DNA of 64,000 nucleotides from CAZMRF01 sp964568735 (lineage in GTDB: Bacteria; Acidobacteriota; Polarisedimenticolia; JACPZX01): NCBI GenBank assembly GCA_964568735.1, contig CAZMRF010000006.1, positions 1-64,000 of the forward strand, read 5' to 3'. The notes under the pieces were generated by a model that had not been told where the DNA came from, searched no databases, and was given only the letters and a program-made list of their open reading frames with translations. Every line of letters starts with the position of its first letter. Position 1 is the first letter of the stretch. This document shows positions 59,551 to 64,000 of this stretch, piece after piece. The position numbers and the translations under genes were made by a program.

Positions 59551-60126
59551 ATGAACGACAGGCTTCTTACAACGTCCGAGGTCGCCAACTACTGCCAGGT
59601 CACCAACGATGGTGTCGTCAAGTGGATCAAGGCCAAGAAGCTGAAGGCCTACTCCACGCCGGGGGGCCACTACCGCATCCGAAAGAGCGACTTCCGGGAG
59701 TTCCTCGGACGCTTCGGCATGCCGGTGGACCCGGACTTCTTCTCCGAAGAGAAGAAGAAGATCCTCGTCGTCGACGATGAGTCTTCGGTCGTGGAGATCA
59801 TCATCGAAGCGCTCGGCGACGCCCAGAACTACCAGATCATCTCTGCCGGGGACGGGTACGAGGCCGGCCTCAAGATCGGCTCCTGCCACCCCGATCTGAT
59901 CATTCTCGACATCATGATGCCGCACATGGACGGCATCGAGGTCTGCAAGAGAATCAAGGCCAGCCCGGACACGGAAGCCATCAAGATCGTGGCGATCACC
60001 GGCCACCCCGAAGAAGGGAACATCGACAAGGCCTATCGCTGCGGCGCCGACCTGTGCCTCATCAAGCCACTGCAGATGGAGCACCTGAGGCGCGAGGTCT
60101 CGCGCCTGCTCGACCAGGCCGCCTGA
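59551..60126 (+). CDS. Response regulator with N-terminal MerR/excisionase-type HTH and C-terminal receiver
   Basis: A 191-residue protein with unusual order: residues 5-55 form an excisionase/MerR-like winged helix (LLTTSEVANYCQVTNDGVVKWI, TPGGHYRI) and residues 68-188 a CheY-like receiver (ILVVDDESSVVEII; phosphoacceptor Asp in PDLIILDIMMPHMDG; VAITG; LIKPL). Most DNA-binding regulators carry the receiver first. The ATG at 59551 has GGGGA nine bases upstream. It is followed 38 bases later by a large sensor kinase, its probable partner. Confidence 0.88.
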   Translation: MNDRLLTTSEVANYCQVTNDGVVKWIKAKKLKAYSTPGGHYRIRKSDFREFLGRFGMPVDPDFFSEEKKKILVVDDESSVVEIIIEALGDAQNYQIISAGDGYEAGLKIGSCHPDLIILDIMMPHMDGIEVCKRIKASPDTEAIKIVAITGHPEEGNIDKAYRCGADLCLIKPLQMEHLRREVSRLLDQAA

Positions 60127-60163
60127 CGCTCCGGCTCTCTCAGGTCCGGATGGGTCGCCCCAC

Positions 60164-63100
60164 ATGATGCCGGGAGGGGCATCGTTGAGAGAGTCAGTAC
60201 GCGCGGAGCTGGAGGCCCTCGGCGCGGGAGGGTCGGGGTGTCTGCTCGTGCGGAGGGGATCCGTTCTCCACCCCGCGCCGCTCCCGCTGGATCCCTCCGC
60301 GGCGCCCTCCGCCACCCTTCCGGTCTCTCGACTCACTGAAGCACTGGCCGCCCGGCCGGGCCAATCCGCCGTGGTTCTCCGTGAGCCCCAGGATCTCGAC
60401 GGCCTCCGTCCTCTCATCGGCTCGACAGCTGCCACGGCCGTCTTCTGTCCTGTGCCGCCTCCTGGTCTGTCGGGCACCCACGACATGTTCCTGCTCGCCT
60501 GGTTCGACATCCCCGTCCGCTCGGAGCAGGACGCCATGACGTTGCGCGGACGGGTCTCCAGCCTCGCGAGCCGGATCCCCGGGCTTCTCATCGAAGAAAC
60601 GCCGCACGTTCACGAACAGGTCGATCCGCTGGCGACGGCGCTCGCGGGTGCTTCGCAGGGCCTCATCCTCGTGCACGCCGGCGGGAATGTCGTCTGGGCG
60701 AACAGGGCCGGAGAGCGGGCCGCGGGACTGGACAGGCCCCTTGCTCCCGGGGAATACCTCTTCGAGAGACTCACGGAGCCTGCGCGCCTCCGCCTGGCGA
60801 GCCTCATGGAGCTGGCGGCTTCGGGTGCGTGGGCTGCGGAGGAGATCGAGTTCGGCCCGGAGGGGGAGGAGTCCCGGACGCAGCACGTGCTCGTGGACGC
60901 CGTCACCCTCGGCGCAGGCCGGGCGTTCATCATCGCCATGCGCGGGCTCACGGAGCGGGATCGGCTCGTCGACCTGCTCCGCCGCGAGAAGGACTTCACG
61001 CGGAGCCTCCTGGAGGCTGCGAACGCCTGTGTTCTCGGGCTCGATCTTCAGGGGCGTACGATCCTGTTCAATCGGGTATTCCAGGACGTTTCGGACTACC
61101 GCCTGGCGGATGTCCTGGGCCGAGATGCCATGGAGATCCTCGTCCCCGAGCCTGGCCGGGCAGACTGGCGAGACGCCCACCTGAGAGCACTCTCCGGCGT
61201 CGCGGTGACCGATCGCGACTTCATCCTCCGCTCGCGCCGCGGGGATCTGCGGACTCTCTGCCTGAGCGCCGGGCGGATCAACGACGCGAACGGCGCGGCA
61301 CGCGGCGTCCTGTGGACGGGCCGGGACGTCACCGCTGAGCGCCGCCGCGAGAACGACCTGCGGGTTCGCGAGGAATCCACGAGTCGATCGCTGAGCCAGC
61401 TCAAGGAGTTCAGCCGGATCAGCAGCCTGATCCTCCAGGAGAAGAGCCTCGACACCGTTTGTAGAATGTTTGTCGAGGCTCTCAGCAAGGTCAGCACCTT
61501 CCGCCGGGCCATCCTGACGCTCTGCGAGGATTTCCGGGGATACCGGTGGTACTTCGCCGGACTCTCCGAGCAGGAGCAGGAGACCTTTCACCGCAACAAG
61601 ATGACTCAGCGCGAGCGGACCACGATTTTCCAGGAGAGGTTCCGCCTGGGCAATTCGTATTACATCCCCAACACCGAGGGATGGGACTATGAAGGTGTGC
61701 GAAGCCACGCCGGTGCCGAGGGCATGCACGACTGGCACCCCGACGACTTCCTCTTCATTCCCCTGTACGGCACGAACCGCAAGCTCGTGGGAGTCGTCTC
61801 GGTGGATGATCCCGAGGACGGGCGCAGGCCCACCGCCGAGTCGATATCGCCGCTCGAGCTGTTCGCAAACCAGGTTGCCCACTCCATCGAGGAACGGAAG
61901 CTCGATCTGGAAATACGCCAGTCCACGGAGCGTTATCGCACTCTCGTCGAGACGATGCACGAGGGAGTCTTCAGCGTGGACCTCCGTGAGCGGATCCTCA
62001 TGGCCAACGCCACGCTCGCGCGACTCCTGGGCGTGCCCGAGATGCTCCTCAACGGACGATCCCTCGGCTCGATGCTCGAGTCCGACGACCTCGCGAGGTT
62101 CCGCATCGAATCCGCCCTCCACGAGGGAGGCCGGGTCACCCGATTCGAGCTGTGCCTGAAGTCGGAATCCGGCGAGCGGATCCCCGTCCAGATCTCGGTC
62201 AGCCCCTACATGGACGAGGGAGAGCACCGGGGCTGTTTCGCCGTCGTCCGCGATCTCCGGGCGGAGAAGAAGGTGGAGCAGGAGCGGCGGGCGATGCAGG
62301 AGCAGCTGGCGCAGGCCGAGAAGCTCTCAGCGCTCGGCGAGGTCATCTCGGGCATCGCGCACGAGCTGAACAATCCCCTCACGGGAGTCATGGGATACTC
62401 GGAGCTCCTCCTGGGCAGTGAGGCGGCGCCTGAGGCGCGGAAGAACCTCGAGAAGATCCACAAAGAGGCGCTCCGCTGCCAGAAGATCGTGCAGAACCTC
62501 CTGATCTTCGCGCGCAGGCGGGCTCCCGAGAGGAAGGCCGTCCGCCTGAACGAGCTTGCGGAGTCGACCCTCGAGTTGCGCGCGAACCAGCTCAAGGTGG
62601 ACGGAATCGAGGTCGTGATGGACCTCGAGGAGAATCTCCCGGAGATCACGGGCGATTTCCACCAGCTCCAGCAGGTTTTCTTCAACATCCTCAACAACGC
62701 GCACCAGGCGATGGCCGAGAAGGGGGCGGGGGGCAGGCTCACGATCAAGACGAAGAGCACCGAGGGCTTCGTGGTGACGTCGTTCGCGGACACGGGGCCC
62801 GGGATCACCGGCGACCGGATCCAGAAGATCTTCGACCCCTTCTTCACGACCAAGGGGATCGGCAAGGGAACCGGGCTCGGGCTCAGCCTTTCCTACGGGA
62901 TCATCAAGGAACACGAGGGCCGGATCGAAGTCACGAGCGTCCCGGGTGCAGGCGCTACCTTCACGGTGAGCCTCCCCATGCGCGAGAAGAGCGACATCAC
63001 GCGGGAGAAGCCGGAGCAGGTGGCTTTGTCCTTTGGTCCCGTCGAAGGCAAGGACATCCTCGTCGTGGACGACGAGGAGACGATCCTCGACCTTCTGGAG

Positions 63101-63457
63101 TCGGTCCTCCTGGCTGCCGGCCACAAGGTCACCACGGCCTGCAACGGACGGCAGGCCCTCGAGAAGATCAAGACGTGCGACTACGACGTGATCATCTCGG
63201 ACGTGAAAATGCCCGACATGGGCGGCGAGAAGCTCTACGAGTGTGTCACCGAGATCAAGCCGTATCTCAGGTCCCGGATGGTCTTCTCGACCGGCGACAC
63301 CGTGAACCCCACGACGCAGGCTCTCTTCCAGAGAACCGGGAACCTCCACATCGCCAAGCCCTTCAGGCTCGAGGACGTCGACCAGGTCATCCGCCAGGTC
63401 CTCGAGCTCCATGGGGAGGCCGGCGGCGGCAAGGGCGCGGGCCGCCCGGCGGGATAG
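60164..63457 (+). CDS. Hybrid sensor histidine kinase (PAS-GAF-PAS-HisKA-HATPase-REC)
   Basis: A 1097-residue soluble kinase without membrane segments. In order: an N-terminal region of about 280 residues with a PAS-like segment, PAS (about 285-400), GAF (about 415-585), PAS (about 590-705), HisKA with phospho-His733 in IAHELNNPL, HATPase (GPGITGDRI and GTGLGLSLSYGIIKEH), and a C-terminal receiver with Asp1013 and Lys1065. It probably senses a cytoplasmic or redox signal and passes phosphate through its receiver. A TTG at 60185 with GGGAGGGG upstream is a well-supported alternative start. Confidence 0.9.
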   Translation: MMPGGASLRESVRAELEALGAGGSGCLLVRRGSVLHPAPLPLDPSAAPSATLPVSRLTEALAARPGQSAVVLREPQDLDGLRPLIGSTAATAVFCPVPPPGLSGTHDMFLLAWFDIPVRSEQDAMTLRGRVSSLASRIPGLLIEETPHVHEQVDPLATALAGASQGLILVHAGGNVVWANRAGERAAGLDRPLAPGEYLFERLTEPARLRLASLMELAASGAWAAEEIEFGPEGEESRTQHVLVDAVTLGAGRAFIIAMRGLTERDRLVDLLRREKDFTRSLLEAANACVLGLDLQGRTILFNRVFQDVSDYRLADVLGRDAMEILVPEPGRADWRDAHLRALSGVAVTDRDFILRSRRGDLRTLCLSAGRINDANGAARGVLWTGRDVTAERRRENDLRVREESTSRSLSQLKEFSRISSLILQEKSLDTVCRMFVEALSKVSTFRRAILTLCEDFRGYRWYFAGLSEQEQETFHRNKMTQRERTTIFQERFRLGNSYYIPNTEGWDYEGVRSHAGAEGMHDWHPDDFLFIPLYGTNRKLVGVVSVDDPEDGRRPTAESISPLELFANQVAHSIEERKLDLEIRQSTERYRTLVETMHEGVFSVDLRERILMANATLARLLGVPEMLLNGRSLGSMLESDDLARFRIESALHEGGRVTRFELCLKSESGERIPVQISVSPYMDEGEHRGCFAVVRDLRAEKKVEQERRAMQEQLAQAEKLSALGEVISGIAHELNNPLTGVMGYSELLLGSEAAPEARKNLEKIHKEALRCQKIVQNLLIFARRRAPERKAVRLNELAESTLELRANQLKVDGIEVVMDLEENLPEITGDFHQLQQVFFNILNNAHQAMAEKGAGGRLTIKTKSTEGFVVTSFADTGPGITGDRIQKIFDPFFTTKGIGKGTGLGLSLSYGIIKEHEGRIEVTSVPGAGATFTVSLPMREKSDITREKPEQVALSFGPVEGKDILVVDDEETILDLLESVLLAAGHKVTTACNGRQALEKIKTCDYDVIISDVKMPDMGGEKLYECVTEIKPYLRSRMVFSTGDTVNPTTQALFQRTGNLHIAKPFRLEDVDQVIRQVLELHGEAGGGKGAGRPAG

Positions 63458-63496
63458 CAGCCGCTGTTCGAGCAGTCCCTCGAGAGCCCGCGGAGC

Positions 63497-63997
63497 TCAG
63501 GGGGCGTCAGCCTTCCTTCCCCGAACGAGATCGGACAGAGCGTGCTCGCCCGGGGGATGGAGGCGCCCGCCGTGCTCCCTCAGGAACTCCGTGGCAGCGG
63601 AAGCGTCCCGAAAGGCGATCAGGCTGGGCTGGCAGCGGTCGTAGCAGAGGTGGAGCGGAGACTTCGCCTCGGCCACGGCAGGCTCGTGCCGCCGGCAGGG
63701 TGTCTCGTCGCTTCCCTCCACGAGATAGGCAGACTCGATCGGGAAGAGCTGGGCCGAGGCGTGGTCGGCCACGAACAGCTCCTTCGCGTCACCCGCCTGC
63801 TGCCTGAGGAACTCGAGCGCGCACCGGGGGCAGCACGCCTTGAGAATGCGCCCATCGTTCAGGACCAGGGAGGCGTGAACTTCGGAGTGGATTTCCCGCT
63901 CGCAGATGGCGCACAGCTCGTGGCTCGGTGAACATCCTGGTGCCATCAGAAGCACCGCCACGCAGAGGGCTGCCGTGAGCAGGCATCGGAGCTTCAT
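63497..63997 (-). CDS. NosL-like lipoprotein
   Basis: A 166-residue exported lipoprotein with lipobox LMAPGC (Cys22). The mature part has CAICE, an ACCPRC motif and DETPCRRH, then SAATEFLREHGGRL, resembling NosL and related copper-binding lipoproteins. It may deliver or hold a metal outside the membrane. No nos gene cluster is visible, so the NosL role in nitrous oxide reductase maturation is not established. It is convergent with the kinase gene. Confidence 0.65.
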   Translation of the reverse strand: MKLRCLLTAALCVAVLLMAPGCSPSHELCAICEREIHSEVHASLVLNDGRILKACCPRCALEFLRQQAGDAKELFVADHASAQLFPIESAYLVEGSDETPCRRHEPAVAEAKSPLHLCYDRCQPSLIAFRDASAATEFLREHGGRLHPPGEHALSDLVRGRKADAP

Positions 63998-64000
63998 GGT

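Noticed and set aside
1..64000. CRISPR arrays, insertion sequences, prophage or conjugative genes
   Set aside because: No short spaced direct repeats, transposase, integrase or phage structural motifs were found in the sequence I read.

Overview
The window is a very GC-rich, gene-dense bacterial chromosome fragment. It carries three runs of exactly ten Ns, all inside genes, so it looks like a scaffold or metagenome-assembled genome. It encodes type IV pilus twitching (pilT), an MglA/MglB polarity switch, a LapA/LapB-like envelope protein, a chromosomal-type sigma factor, Rho, and many secreted or lipidated proteins. This suggests a Gram-negative, surface-motile bacterium. Acidobacteriota, or a myxobacterium-like lineage, would fit, but no marker here settles the phylum.

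Layout. 1-3.4 kb (minus): start of a suf operon (Rrf2-type regulator, then sufB running off the window) and pilT with a small partner gene. 3.7-5.1 kb (plus): Mrp-type Fe-S carrier. 5.1-11.1 kb (minus): secreted protein with thrombospondin type 3 repeats, a MetE-like core protein and full-length metE. 11.4-18.8 kb (mainly plus): chlorite-dismutase-family protein, an acyl ligase-ACP-acyltransferase fusion, a NamZ-like protein, an aminotransferase and a degenerate HD protein, plus a 200-base inverted-repeat element. 18.9-33.7 kb (minus): TPR protein, M24 peptidase, a LIM-DA1 metallopeptidase, a drug/lipid-type ABC exporter, a LeuA-like enzyme, an M48 protease, an XRE regulator, an SDR enzyme, a ClC channel and a PLP dehydratase. 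33.8-35.0 kb (plus): Hsp20 and a peroxiredoxin whose peroxidatic codon is TGA. 35.0-48.2 kb (minus): a long housekeeping array, SRP RNA-dnaX-ybaB-recR-methyltransferase-mglB-mglA, then rplU-rpmA-obgE-nadD-rsfS-AAA+-rlmH-dksA-like-lapAB-comF-cyclophilin. 48.2-64 kb: thioredoxin-like protein, tRNA-Ser(GGA), methyltransferase, glycerate kinase, sigma factor and rho, DUF885 protein, tRNA-Ser(CGA), a candidate structured RNA, tadA beside tRNA-Arg(ACG), ferredoxin, a two-component pair and a NosL-like lipoprotein.

The standout is the plus-strand peroxiredoxin at 34493-35026. One in-frame TGA sits exactly where the catalytic cysteine of the TPGC motif belongs. The reading frame continues intact on both sides, and a perfect 7-bp hairpin with a G-initial loop starts ten bases after the TGA, as expected of a bacterial SECIS. 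I read it as a selenocysteine peroxiredoxin. Secondary points of interest are the pseudoknot-capable RNA at about 58.0-58.2 kb with a strong terminator, a recurring pattern of -10 boxes 7-9 bases before start codons (leaderless mRNAs), an AAA+ activator that has lost both the GAFTGA loop and the Walker B glutamate, and the tadA/tRNA-Arg(ACG) enzyme-substrate pairing.
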